Shown here: piece by piece, positions 24,942-36,548 of the stretch | How positions within the stretch are numbered: the stretch's first letter is position 1 | Layout of the letters: each line of letters starts with the position of its first letter | DNA from: Nautilus pompilius | Taxonomy: Eukaryota; Mollusca; Cephalopoda; Nautilida; Nautilidae | Assembly (NCBI GenBank): GCA_018389105.1 | Contig: JACATO010000149.1 | Coordinates: forward strand, 50,315-114,314 | Direction of reading: 5' to 3' | Length of the DNA: 64,000 bases | Position numbers and translations under genes: made by a program | The notes under the pieces: generated by a model | The model's database searches: none | What the model saw: only the letters and a program-made list of their open reading frames with translations | Told to the model about the DNA's origin: nothing

Positions 24942-26230
24942 GTAAGGAGAGAGGCAACTGTTTCCACTCAAGTCAGACTATTACTCAGGGGAATCATTTA
25001 TTATAAACTTGCTTCATACGGTCCATTCATTAAATATGATTTCCACCTTCGTGTAGTTTGGTGCCCATCCACTTAGTGTTTCCGGAAGTCCATGTTTCCA
25101 TGACAACATCTGTGACAAAGTGAGGAAAGAGAAAAGATGGTGCACAATTAAGTAAATATTTGCTCATTGTTTAATTAGCATCCAATAAATTATATATGCC
25201 TATATATGTATGTTTCCAGGTGTATTTGATTATTCACCACCTGGCTGCAGGTATTTACACTGGGTTCTCCACTTACCTTCCACTGGCCGACAGCCCTGAA
25301 TAAAAGGCTGAAGAAGATACGACACCACTCCCAGACTTTGGAGTTTTACACGAATTCCAGTCATAAAAACAGACACGAAAACATTTGTTTTATTTCCACC
25401 GTGTACAGGGAATTTGCCTCATCTCCCTCCACCCAGGCTATCGTCATTTCTTCCCTCTCGCTCTCTGTCTAACTGCGACACCAACAGACAAAGGAAGAAC
25501 CATTCAACCATGAGAGACAGGTCGGCTCTGCTGATCCACTTTAGTTTCACGGACTTTATAACAAATCCCATGTTGAAATATTAAGAACTAGTTTTGTGTG
25601 TTCTCCATTATAAACTGGGAAGCATAATTCTAATACCGATGTTTGTTTCTTTGCTGTATCTGAAAATTCAATACGTGGATGAGTTCCTGCACGTGAGAGA
25701 TTAAAGGGATTATATCGCATTGTCACGCATCTTAAAGGAAAAAGAATTTAAGATTTATATTTAGTAAAGTAGAATTTACGAGTAATGGAAGACGGACAAG
25801 ATTCCAAAAACTTGAAGGAATCCAAGGGAATAAAGGGAAAGTGTACAGAAGTCTGGAAAAAAACACAAATAGGTCCTAATATTTTATACACAATTGCGAC
25901 ATATACACATAATGAGAAAACCTTAATAAGAGGAGGAGGATACTGGAGTCTCATCCTAGTGATGGGGTACAGGAGATACAGAGGCCACAACGTGAAATAC
26001 CGGGCTCCTGTAGTTTTCTTCATTTAACCACAGTGGAAACCTGTATCCGCGTTATTACGAAGGAAAACTTAAGGGTAAACGAGCTGTTTGTGTGATTAAG
26101 CATCATGAAAGATGGATTCCTTTATTTTCCTTACAACAAGAAAATTGCACTTTTGTCTCTATTTAGACAGGCTCTGATTATACAAGTGAATAATTTTATA
26201 ATTTAATCTAAAATACAGAAATGAGAAATG
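24942..26230. other. Inverted flank, no gene seen
   Basis: Reverse complement of about 4380-6230 (flank 3' of the array). ORFs such as 25748-26023 on minus are the same ones found after arrays and F2-B and lack support. Confidence 0.55.
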
Positions 26231-26239
26231 CGATCAGCG

Positions 26240-26895
26240 TTGTGTACACGGATGTCAGACTGGCAGCCTAGCTTTCTCCTCGAGAGGGAGAGGTGTACAC
26301 GGACGACAGGCTGACAGCCTAGCTGTCTCCCCGAGAGGGAGAGGTGTACAGGATGTCAGATGGCAGCCTAGCTGTCTCCCGAGAGGGAGAGGTGTACACG
26401 GACGACAGGCTGACAGCCGAGCTGTCTCCCGAGAGAGAGAGGTGTACACGGACGACAGCTGACAGCTAGCTGTCTCCCGGAGAGGGAGAGGTGTACACGG
26501 ATGTCAGACTGGCAGCCTAGCTGTCTCCCCGAGAGGGAGAGGTGTACACGACGACAGGCTGACAGCCGAGCTGTCTCCCCGAGAGGAGAGGGTTACACGG
26601 ACGACAGGTACAGCCTAGCTGTCTCCCCGAGGGGAGCGTACACGGACGACAGACTTACAGCCTAGCTGTCTCCGAGAGAGAGAGAGAGTTCACGGACGAC
26701 AGTAAGCCGAGATGTTCGAGAGGGAGACGGAGTACACGTAGACAGGCTGACAGCCGAGCTGTCTCCCGGAGAGGGAGAGGTGTACACGGATGTCAGACTG
26801 GCAGCCTAGCTGTCTCCCCGAGAGGGAGAGGTTAGGACGACAGGCTGACAGCCGAGCTGTCTCCCGAGAGGGAGAGGTGTACACGGACGACAGTA
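26240..26895 (-). repeat. Orphan 51-bp array (array c), minus orientation
   Basis: About a dozen units of the 51-bp repeat, read on the minus strand. Many units are damaged by indels (for example around 26580-26740), more than in arrays a or d. It ends at the conserved junction CGACAGTAATAAACGAGTAC that leads into the F2 head; the same junction is found at 3425-3450 (inverted) and 63015-63045. Confidence 0.9.
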
Positions 26896-26994
26896 ATAAA
26901 CGAGTACCGCGCGTTAACGAACTAACCCCTCGTAGCACGTGATCGTGGAAGGTCCATTGGCTGTGTAGTGTAGGAAAGCTTATCAAACACGACC

Positions 26995-27053
26995 ATGACG
27001 ACTCTGGCCGTAACCTACCTGCTTTACATACACTATTCATTCCCATGTCGCAG
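26995..27053 (+). pseudogene. Alternative signal-peptide exon upstream of F2-B, frameshifted
   Basis: Starts MTTLAVTYLLYI like the intact copy at 63127-63187 but is 59 nt instead of 61, so the frame is lost before the GTAAAG donor. See the entry at 63127. Confidence 0.5.
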
Positions 27054-27128
27054 GTAAAGGGTTAGCTATCTCCAATGTGCTCACGTAGGCCGAGGCGAGT
27101 TTATTCCTCATAGGTACCTCAGCTTAGA

Positions 27129-27136
27129 ATATATAA
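27129..27136 (+). promoter_or_regulatory. TATA box of F2-B
   Basis: ATATATAA about 46 bp before the ATG of the F2-B signal exon; the same box stands before F2-C (63263-63270). It lies downstream of the MTTL exon, so it serves the MWITL exon. Confidence 0.6.
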
Positions 27137-27181
27137 GTAGAAGCGACGTGACCCGTGATTGTTTGTTTGTCGGAGGAAGGA

Positions 27182-30100
27182 ATGTGGATAACACTGTTCG
27201 CTGTAATTTGTCCGCTACTTCTTTGGCCAGGTGAGAACAATTGCTGTTATGTGCGACTGTGCTGTTGTTTGTTGTATGTTCTCTCTGCTCGCTGACCTAA
27301 CTGCCATCACCTGACCTAAGAACGACAGGTGTGGACAACCAGGATTCCACTTCCCTCCACAACCAGCGGACGTTTAAGAACCGACTCGTTCTCATTTCAG
27401 CCCGAGGACATTTCCGTGCCACTGAAGCGAAACCCTCTAGGTGCCTGGGTAACCATATTAAGCCTCACCTAAATCCATTTGATTATTGAAATCTATGTCG
27501 TCAACCCGGAAATCCGGGCTTCAGAACGGTAACGGAGTCGGTCACGTGTTATGGGAAGTATGATGGACTCCGGCCACAGAAGAGCGGAGCGGGTCGCTAA
27601 TCTGCCCCTGTAACCTTAGCCAGAAGTTATGCATCATCTAGAATATTCAAATTGCGATTTGTAGGGTCAAATTAAGTCTACTAAGTTTTCCTGTTGATGT
27701 CACGTCAATGCCTTGACTGACGAGTAAACCGCTTTGTGGTTTCCTTAGTTAATGGGGGGAGAGCGAAGCTGGGAAATTTGGAAACTAACATGAAAATACA
27801 TGATTGCGAGACCTGATGAATTATGACGACGAGGGGTTAGGGGTGCAGCATCAAGCTGGGGGCGAGGGTCGCGATCTGAAGGTAGATTTTGTTATTTCAT
27901 GGGTGGTGGAAAACCTTTGGTTATTGAGGAAGATGGTGGACTTTCATGCACCAGTGGGCTTAACCACGTACTAAGGGGCCGTCGGGGTCTGGAGAGCCAT
28001 TACCAGTTGGCACCGTAAAATCATCACCAATAAAACCGAGACCCCGATCCCTGACGCCGATCCACTCTGTCGGGCGCTGCTGAGGGTCTACGATGAAAAT
28101 GATTCCGCCTCTGCCTGTATCTCGTCACCCGAGGAGAACAGTGAACGCAACAAGATGGACGGCCGCCCGCATCTTCAGCTTTCTAACTCGTCTCTCGGTT
28201 GCACAAGGGCTCAGTCCGACGCTACCTTCGCGAACCCCAGGGTCGGTCGGTTTGTAACAACCACGACAAATCCTAAACTGTCTACGGACCTTCATCTTTC
28301 ATAAAACAAATTAAACACTGACGACAGCAGCGCCCCTACTGGCCGTGCAGAAATTAGGATGCGACCATTTTGCACAGAATCGGCTAATGTAGGAAATAAC
28401 CCGTTTATAAGATCACGGGCGGGAATGGCGGCCATGGTAGCGCCAGACCGACCCTGACAATACGGTACCAGTAATTCCGTTAATTCCAGCTGTGATATTT
28501 TATTGAAAAGAAAACAAGACGCGAAGTGGGGTGGCGACAACTCATGAGGCTCCTGGTAACTGACGGCCGGCGTTTGCACGTGCAATGGGATCCAATCAGG
28601 CTTTTTGGTGTCCCGCGGAAATCAGCATCCTAAGGACACGGAGCACGTGACCACGGTCAGACAGGTGGCCGGCCTTAAGCCCTACCATCAGTAGGCAACG
28701 AAGCGTGCGATCTTTCCGGAAGATGGAGTCCGCAAACAACACAAAATGATATGACCACTAAAAGGTCCACAAATCGACCACGGTAAGAGGTCAAAGGAAC
28801 TTGGTCGAATTTGTGACGAGTAGTCGCCCCTTAAATACCGTAAGGAGGTCTGGCACAAGATTTTCACAGACACAGAAATACCATCATTTACTGTAGTTTG
28901 CCAAACTTTGAATACTGTCTAACAAAAGGTGGCTGAGTGTACGCTGCTTTACCTTAAATTGCCTTCCTAGTGAAACTCAAATTCTTTATACATTTTGCCG
29001 CCTGCCTTCTACGTCTCTAAAGTGGTAAGATGCCATTTCATTAGGTCTGACAACCATTATTTGCTGCTTCTATTGTTTGTTTTTTAAATTAAACAGCTGA
29101 GAGGGCAGCTTCCATTGATGCCTGTACTTCGAGTGTGAGTGGAGACGTCATTGAAAAGTGCATGTCCCATATTGACATGGGCACACTACTGACGAACGTC
29201 AACGATCAGATGACCATCGGAGATATGATTGACCTTCTACAGACCTCTGACATCTTCGACAAAACGTGCAGGTAAGTCTGTCTGAGAATCCATTATTAAT
29301 CTATTGCTTAACAGCTGCCCAGGACCTTCATGTCCAGCGTAAAACCATACAAGCATGAAGCGTACTGACTTTCACCTTCTCTCTCTGACTTTTCTACGTC
29401 TGAATAATGAACGACACAGCGATGAAGATAATCCCGAGAGAGCAGAGAAAATAGAAGACTACGTTGGGAAGAAGTCAGGCACCAATGATAGGTTCGATTT
29501 CTTGTTTAAATACCAATAGTAGAACCTATTGGTCGACCATCTCGACAGCCCTCCCTGCCTCTCTTCGGATCCCACCCTGACACTCTACATGGTTACGGCC
29601 CCACCAATGATCTCCACATTCCCATGCATAGACCAGGTAATTAGCTCACAGGTAAACAAGTGTAGGACGTTAGAAAATCTCCACATGCACGAGAATAACG
29701 ACACGACAGAGTTGCTGCTGCTGTTCTGTTTATCACGGTTTTATTTCTATTGTAGGCAATACCGAGCTATAATCGATTGCCAGATAAACCTCACTGCCAG
29801 CTGTCCGTCGATCAGGGAGACGTGGGACTTAATGGGTTTCAATCTGGAGTATTCCAAATCAGCTACGGAGTGGTTCTGCAAATCGAAAGACAGTAAGTCA
29901 GACATGTGCAATCCCATAATGCTCCCTGACCCCGATGATATGTACTCGAGGGCATTAGCGAGGTAAAACTATATGTAATGGGCAGGCTCAGGTGAACAAA
30001 GGGCTTTATGAAACCCAAAATGGACAGAATGCTTTCTCCAATCATTATGTCAGCGCTCACAAAGACCCGAGGGATCCTTTCAGGGAGCTCCTCTCTTTCT

Positions 30101-32625
30101 CCCCTTAGTCCCCACCTTATTCCTCAGCCGTTTCCTCCTTTGAGCCCCTTTATTAGCCGGATCAATAGGTACACTTTACCATGTGTGTGTTTCTCACCAT
30201 TAATCATTTAAAATGACTGCATCATCTCAACTAAGATATAATCCAGCGTCTTTTACCTGGAAATCGAAATCCCGACAGCTGACCCAGGTTAGCCCTTTTC
30301 AATTAACTCAAGACTATCGTCACGTGACTTGGAATAGTCCGGAAACATGACACGTTAAATAAACGACGACAGGTTAGGACCGAACCTCCAACAAACCACG
30401 GATGCGGGAGGGAGTCAGGGTCACTATGGCCACAATAACAGCTGGTTACTTTTCCGAAACTTGAGAAAATTGAATGTCCAGTGTAAATAAGTTAGTGTTT
30501 TTCTGATGGTCCAACCGCGGGAAGCTGCCAGACGTTTTAGATTCAGGCCCTGCCGAAGATTGCAGCTGTCTAAAGTCAGAGAGCCCAGGATGCAGTCATC
30601 GCTGCGGAGCTGAGTTGGGCAGGCGGCCAGTACCGCCAGCCTTGCTGCTGTGACTCTCTCAGGTATTACCCTCTTCCGCTCTAGGGCTATCGTGTTGTCT
30701 TGGAGGCTGTGAGGATTGAGGGATACGTTCGGACATTGTACGTACTTAGGGGCGTCGGTCAGTGACGTCGTCAAACCGAGGCTGGAGGCGAATACAAATA
30801 CTATTGAATAGGTGATGTGGGAAACACCCCGGGATTCCATCCTTTTTCAGGGAGTCGTGTATATGTAGGTCAGGTCGTCCGTCTGAACGCTCACAGATGT
30901 TGGCATCCGGTTTAATTTCCTTTCAGGTATTTACGACGATCTCAGGTGTGTGATGAGGAGACCGGAGCTTGTGACGAAATGGCAGCTGTGCGTGATCGGT
31001 TACAGCGACTCTTTTCAAGAACTGCTCTTGAAACAGAGTGGTTTACCTGCCCCTGCTGGCAACGAGTTGTGCTCGTAAGTACGTTCTTTGTCCGTGAGTG
31101 GGCGCTGTCATCGATCCAGGAATAGGGGAACATCCTGAGTTCACGTCAGCTGTGCGTTTATCGCCATTGAAGCCGACAGAAACCGAGTCTGTGCTTGTAC
31201 TAAACTCGCTGCTGTCTCCCGTGAGCGTAGGTGGAAATGAGGAGCGATCATGGCGGTCGGTCGGGCATCTGACGTGCAGACCTCTTGTGGTAGGATGTCC
31301 GAGCGTCTCGGTTTGACCAGGCCGCCATCCCCACATTCTGTAACATCAGTCCGACCGCTTGCCTTCCTTCCTGCAGCTTAGATCTTTTTCCTTTCTAACG
31401 AAGCCGGAGGTGCCGGGCAATATGTGGAGGAGGAGCGGGAAGGACACCGCTTGTCAGTAGAGACCATGGCACAGACCTCGTACAACTCTGACAGGTATTG
31501 ACCCCATTAAGGGCAGGTGAAAACTTGAAAACGTAAATCTTGGATGCTACAATATGATAATATCTTCAGGGCTGACTAAAATGTTTGATCTCTTTGTTAC
31601 CTTTACTGTTGGAATGTGATGACATCTTCCTCATCATTCACCTGTCGGAAACAATTTGGTATTCGAAAGAGGAAAACTTGGCTCAGATTCGAGTAGCTAC
31701 CTTTAGTTGTTAGAATAGTGATGCACCTGAGATTATTCTGCATATTATGTACGTCACGATCAATGTAAATATTTACTCGGCAAAATAATTTCAACCTTTC
31801 AGCGACCTGGCGACCACTGTGAACCTGCTTAGCAAAAGAATGGAGGGATGTGGGAAGATCAGCCAGATCTTCAAAGATTTTGCCTTTGGATCGATGACCA
31901 ACAGATGCTACATAATTGGAGGTTACACCTCTCCGTCTCGGATTGAAAGCTCCTCTGCCAGTCTTACATCCGTGTACACCTCTCCGTCTCTGGGCGACAG
32001 CTTGGCTGCCAGTCTAGCGACCATGTACACCAATTCGTCTCGAGGCACCAGCTCGTCTGCCAGTCTGACATCTAAGTACACCACTCCCTCTCCGGGAGAC
32101 ACTTCGTTTACCAGTCAGACAACAGTGTATACCACTCCGTCTCGGGCTGACAGCTCTGCTGCCAGTGTGACATCCGAGTACACCACTCCCTCTCTGGGCG
32201 ACACATCGTCTACCAGTCTGACAACGGTGTATGTCACTCCGTCGCGGGCTGACAGCTCTGCTGCCAGAGTGACATCCGAGTACACCACTCCCTCTCCTGG
32301 CGACACTTCGTTTACCAGTCAGACAACAGTGTATACCACTCCGTCTCGGGCTGACAGCTCTGCTGCCAGAGTGACATCCGAGTACACCACTCCCTCTCCT
32401 GGCGACACTTCGTTTACCAGTCTGACAACAGTGTACACCACTCCGTCTCGGGCTGACAGCTCTGCTGCCAGAGTGACATCCGAGTACACCACTCCCTCTC
32501 CTGGCGACACTTCGTTTACCAGTCTGACATCCGAGTACACCTCTCCTTCTCAGGATCACAGCTCGGCTGCTAGTCTGACATCCGTGTACACTACGCTGAT
32601 GGCATTTCTGATTTCTGTATTTTAA
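27182..32625 (+). CDS. F2-B: cysteine-rich secreted protein with mucin-like repeats, intact
   Basis: Five exons, 27182-27230, 29097-29271, 29756-29892, 30927-31074 and 31803-32625, join to 1332 nt (443 aa plus stop) with phases 1, 2, 1, 2 and GT-AG borders. Residues 1-16 are a signal peptide (MWITLFAVICPLLLWP). Residues 17-210 form a Cys-rich ectodomain with eleven cysteines, including C-x7-C and CG-x17-RCY. Residues 211-431 are thirteen 17-residue Ser/Thr/Pro-rich repeats, likely O-glycosylated. The last 12 residues end LMAFLISVF, a short hydrophobic tail compatible with a GPI signal. There are N-glycosylation sites NLT in exon 3 and NSS in the repeats. It is homologous to F1 (same exon plan). 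Expected location: cell surface or secreted. I do not recognise a named family; function unknown. Confidence 0.85.
30424..30840 (-). CDS. Candidate small secreted protein ORF antisense in F2-B intron 3
   Basis: An ATG-started ORF of 138 codons on the minus strand lies inside F2-B intron 3. It begins MESRGVSHITYSIVFVFASS, which resembles a signal peptide, and carries four cysteines in its first 95 codons or so. The copy in F2-A (504-845) is frameshifted and lacks one of these cysteines. No homolog is recognised and no intron is needed. It may be a chance ORF; the frameshift in the sister copy weakens the case for function. Confidence 0.28.
   Translation of the reverse strand: MESRGVSHITYSIVFVFASSLGLTTSLTDAPKYVQCPNVSLNPHSLQDNTIALERKRVIPERVTAARLAVLAACPTQLRSDDCILGSLTLDSCNLRQGLNLKRLAASRGWTIRKTLTYLHWTFNFLKFRKSNQLLLWP
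32080..32554 (+). repeat. 34-residue higher-order repeat within the F2-B last exon
   Basis: Within the 13 repeats, two types alternate: YTTPSRADSSAARVTSE and YTTPSPGDTSFTSLTTV. The pair (102 bp) is nearly identical in successive copies, so the array has recently grown by two-unit steps. Outer units are more divergent and closer to the unit of the orphan arrays. Confidence 0.85.
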
Positions 32626-32639
32626 ATTAAATTATATAA

Positions 32640-34790
32640 TTATTCACTTGTATAATCAGAGCCTGTCTAAATAGAGACAAAAGTGTAATTTTCTTGTTGT
32701 AAGGAAAACAAAGGAATCCATCTTTCATGATGCTTAATCATACAAACAGTTCGTGTACCCTTAAGTTTTCCTTCGTAATAACGCGGATACAGGTTTCCAC
32801 TGTGGTTAAATGAGGAAAACTATAGGAGCCCGGTATTTCACGTTGTCGCCTCTGTATCTCCTGTACCCCATCACTACGATGAGACTCCAGTATCCTCCTC
32901 CTCTTATTAAGGTTTTCTCATTATGTGTATACGTCGCAATTGTGAATAAAAATATTAGGACCTGTTTGTGTTTTTTTCCAGACTTCTGTACATTTTCCCT
33001 TTATTCCCTTGGATTCCTTCAAGTTTTTGGAATCTTGACCGTCTTCCATTACTCGTAAATTCTACTTTACCAAATATAAATCTTAAATTCTTTTTCCTTT
33101 AAGATGCGTGACAATGCGATATAATCCCTTTAATCTCTCACGTGCAGGAACTCATCCACGTATTGAATTTTCAGATACAGCAAAGAAACAAACATCGGTA
33201 TTAGAATTATGCTTCCCAGTTTATAATGGAGAACACACAAAACTAGTTCTTAATATTTCAACATGGGTTTTGTTATAAAGTCCGTGAAACTAAAGTGGAT
33301 CAGCAGAGCCGACCTGTCTCTCATGGTCGAATGGTTCTTCCTTTGTCTGTTGGTGTCGCAGTTAGACAGAGAGCGAGAGGGAAGAAATGACGATAGCCTG
33401 GGTGGAGGGAGATGAGGCAAATTCCCTGTACACGGTGGAAACAAAACAAATGTTTTCGTGTCTGTTTTATGACTGGAATTCGTGTAAAACTCCAAAGTCT
33501 GGGAGTGGTGTCGTATCTTCAGCCGTTTATTCAGGGCTGTCGGCCAGCGGAAGGTAAGTGGAGAACCCAGTGTAAATACCTGCAGCCAGGTGGTGAATAA
33601 TCAAATACACCTGGAAACATACATATATAGGCATATATAATTTATTGGATGCTAATTAAACAATGAGCAAATATTTACTTAATTGTGCACCATCTTTTCT
33701 CTTTCCTCACTTTGTCACAGATGTTTCCATGGAAACATGGACTTCCGGAAACACTAAGTGGATGGGCACCAAACTACACGAAGGTGAAAATAATATTTAA
33801 TGAATGGACCGTATGAAGCAAATTTATAATAAATGATTCCCCTGAGTAATAGTCTGACTTGAGTGGAAACAGTTGCCATGGCGAAATTGTCGCTATATTT
33901 CAGTTACACGTTTGTCTGCATTTCAATGTCTTTGTGTGTGTGGTATAAAACATCTTAAAGGGAGACAACTACCTTTGCCTCAAAGTTCACCCAATAAAGA
34001 AGCTTTTTGATTCTGACGGATTAAGTTCAGTTTATGTTAAATAAAACAATTAATTTGGTATCAATCGCATGACCGATCCTACATATTTCTAGTTAAACTT
34101 TCCCTGTTATTTAGATCATCTACGAGTTTAATCGAGCTGTCAGCATTTTAAAACAAATTCCCCGCCACAGGGTTAGGGAGACAGAGGCGGATGTGAAAAT
34201 GAGGAAAGTTTAGACTCCAATCGAACTTCGCCATCAGAGTGGAACGGACGGTTTATGGAGAAAATTACATCTGGGGACAGGGAGCCAGGCGACATGCGGA
34301 CTGGGATAGAGCAGGGGCAGGTAACCACGGCTGACTGTCTTAGCAAATGACGGGAGGTAATTACCGCCACCTCTCATCATCAGCTCAAAATATACATACA
34401 TTCATCATCATAAATAGTTAGCTTACTATATTACTGTCGCTGGTCTCCCTGACCCAGCGGTGTGGCCACGTGCACGGGACATCTACGCGACGCTAAGACC
34501 CTCCCTCTCTCCTTACCCCAGGAGCGCTCCTGAGGTCGCGGTGCAATGAATCCACCCCTGCCGAAATCCAAACAGACTCTCCGGAAAAGAGTCTGGATGG
34601 CGAAGCTGAAAGGGAAATACCGTGAATGGAAGCTCTGGGTCGCCGCTCAAAGCACAAACTGTGTACGTACCTTGAGGGTCAACTGCCAGCAGAGTTAACC
34701 GACAATTCCCGCCAACACTCACTACGACCCCTCTTTGTTGTACAGATGGCATGGCTCTGCGTGGTCAAGGAAACAAAAACGGAAATGCTC
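32640..34790. other. 3' flank of F2-B
   Basis: Same flank as 4373-6590. A possible poly(A) signal AATAAA lies at 32945, about 320 bp after the stop. No gene supported. Confidence 0.5.
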
Positions 34791-34794
34791 AAAG

Positions 34795-35150
34795 CTGTTT
34801 GATCTTCATATTGAATCAGGTGAGAAGCTACAAAACCATTTGGTAAATGCACCAGCCAGTGTTCGCTATACATCTGTGGTCCATGTAGAAAATGAACTAA
34901 TCAGTGTCTGAGAGGAAGAAATACTTTCTTTGGCAAACAATTCCACAGGATCTTTAATAGTTTATGATTAAAGAGCCGACATCTCTGGAAAGGAGCAATT
35001 GTCACTTCATGTGTCGTTCATCAACACAACGACCACTGAAAATATCATCCGAGAAGAATTTCTTGGATTCACAGACTATGAGAACCACGGATGCTACTTC
35101 CATTGCTGATATTATCATTGATAGATGGTGCGCATTAGAACAAAGAAGAA
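34795..35150 (+). mobile_element. ZMYM1-like hAT relic, U2
   Basis: Counterpart of 6590-6990, same decayed motifs (ISGKEQLSLHVSFI, TENIIREEFLGFTDYEN, SIADIIIDRWCALE) in shifted frames. Confidence 0.72.
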
Positions 35151-36548
35151 GAGTAAAAATGGGGCTAAAGTCAAGGATGGTAGACGATTGTTTGTGTGGA
35201 CTTGGTAGTTTTAAGTGTTCATAGATCAAAAGTTACAGCAAACAAATACCTACTTATTCAGGAAGTAAAGGAAGATTTGGAGAAGACCAGAGATGTTGAC
35301 GATCTGTTCTGAATAAAAATACTGTTTTATCTTATTATTGAAAGATCTGAGGGGATAGCACAATAACAAAGGGAGCAGACTAAGGTCGGATAATAAATTA
35401 GATTTTTAAAAATTGTGAATGAGTTAGAAAAAATATTTCTAAGTTTACACAAACTATTGAATTAAGTCAAACACCTTGAGAGAAGAAGAAAAACAAATTG
35501 GTGTCTCCTCATTTTGTGACATCATCTGGGAAAGGAGGTCGGCCTCGTCAGCAAAACATACATAGTTATCTAGATATTCGGTCGGCCTCGTCAGCAAAAC
35601 ATACATAGATATCTGGGATAGCAGGTCGGTCTGCTCTGGAAGAAGTTTTCCAAGAAAGAATAAATACAGGCCTAGGTCTGTTTTACTGCTATTGTTTGGT
35701 TAAGGAGGGGAAGGGGAGAGGGAGTTGTTGTTCTACTGGTTCAGAGAAGTCGATGGAAAACCTGCCAGATTTGCATAATAATGCTACACAAAACTATTGA
35801 GGTGTAGACCTTTTTTTTTTGTCCTCAAATGAGAAAAAACCGAAACCGGAAGCTGTCCAGCTTTAACAACTAATGGGGTAGCACATGATTTACAAACAGG
35901 ACTCGTAAATTAGGACGGCAGGGGGCGCGGCTCGAGTCGTAACGAAGTGTTGTTTGTTCGGTCGTTATAACCGGAGCTGTCGACGGTGAGAGTGTTTTGT
36001 TAATGGCAGCATCGCCGGTAGCTTTCCTCTGGGTTGAGCCGGAAATCCGGTCACCCAACTTCTTCAAAAAGACCGTAACATAGATGTAGAGGGTGCAAGG
36101 TGTACTGCATCATGTATAAAGGGTCAGGACGTATATATACATAAGAGCTTTATACAGACCCACCTGTACATTAACTGGGGCAGGGGTATTATTAATCCGG
36201 AGGAAATATCCTTCCACAAAGTTACCTAGGAATCCGAGTGACGTCACTAACCTAAAACCAATTATACTTGAAGTGATACTGTGGCCGATTTACAGCGACG
36301 ACCGATACTTTATTAGGTAGGGACAAGAAGTCGCCAAGGTCAATGGGTGCAGCTTCAGAAAAAATAAATACTCATCCAAACAATTCCCAAATTGATAATG
36401 GCACCACCATTAAATCGCTCCCTTCATTAACAGATCTGTTATTGTTAATAAACATCTACTGATAATTAACCGTGCTGGAATGTTAGCCAATCTGTAATGA
36501 GAACCCCTAGTATCAGTAACTGAAGATATCTCTAAACATTGTCTACCA

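Larger units (their letters stand above)
23162..31343. repeat. Right arm of the ~8-kb inverted repeat
   Basis: Reverse complement of 1-8074. Homology begins near 23162 (counterpart about 8074), where the unique spacer ends, and runs through the flank, an array on the minus strand and most of the F2-B gene. The roughly 15-kb spacer between the arms holds F1-U1 and a unique segment. Confidence 0.88.

Noticed and set aside
29529..29966. 145-codon ORF in F2-B, also at 1373-1810
   Set aside because: Its end contains real exon 3, but the upstream part is intron and the downstream part passes the GTAAGT donor at 29893.
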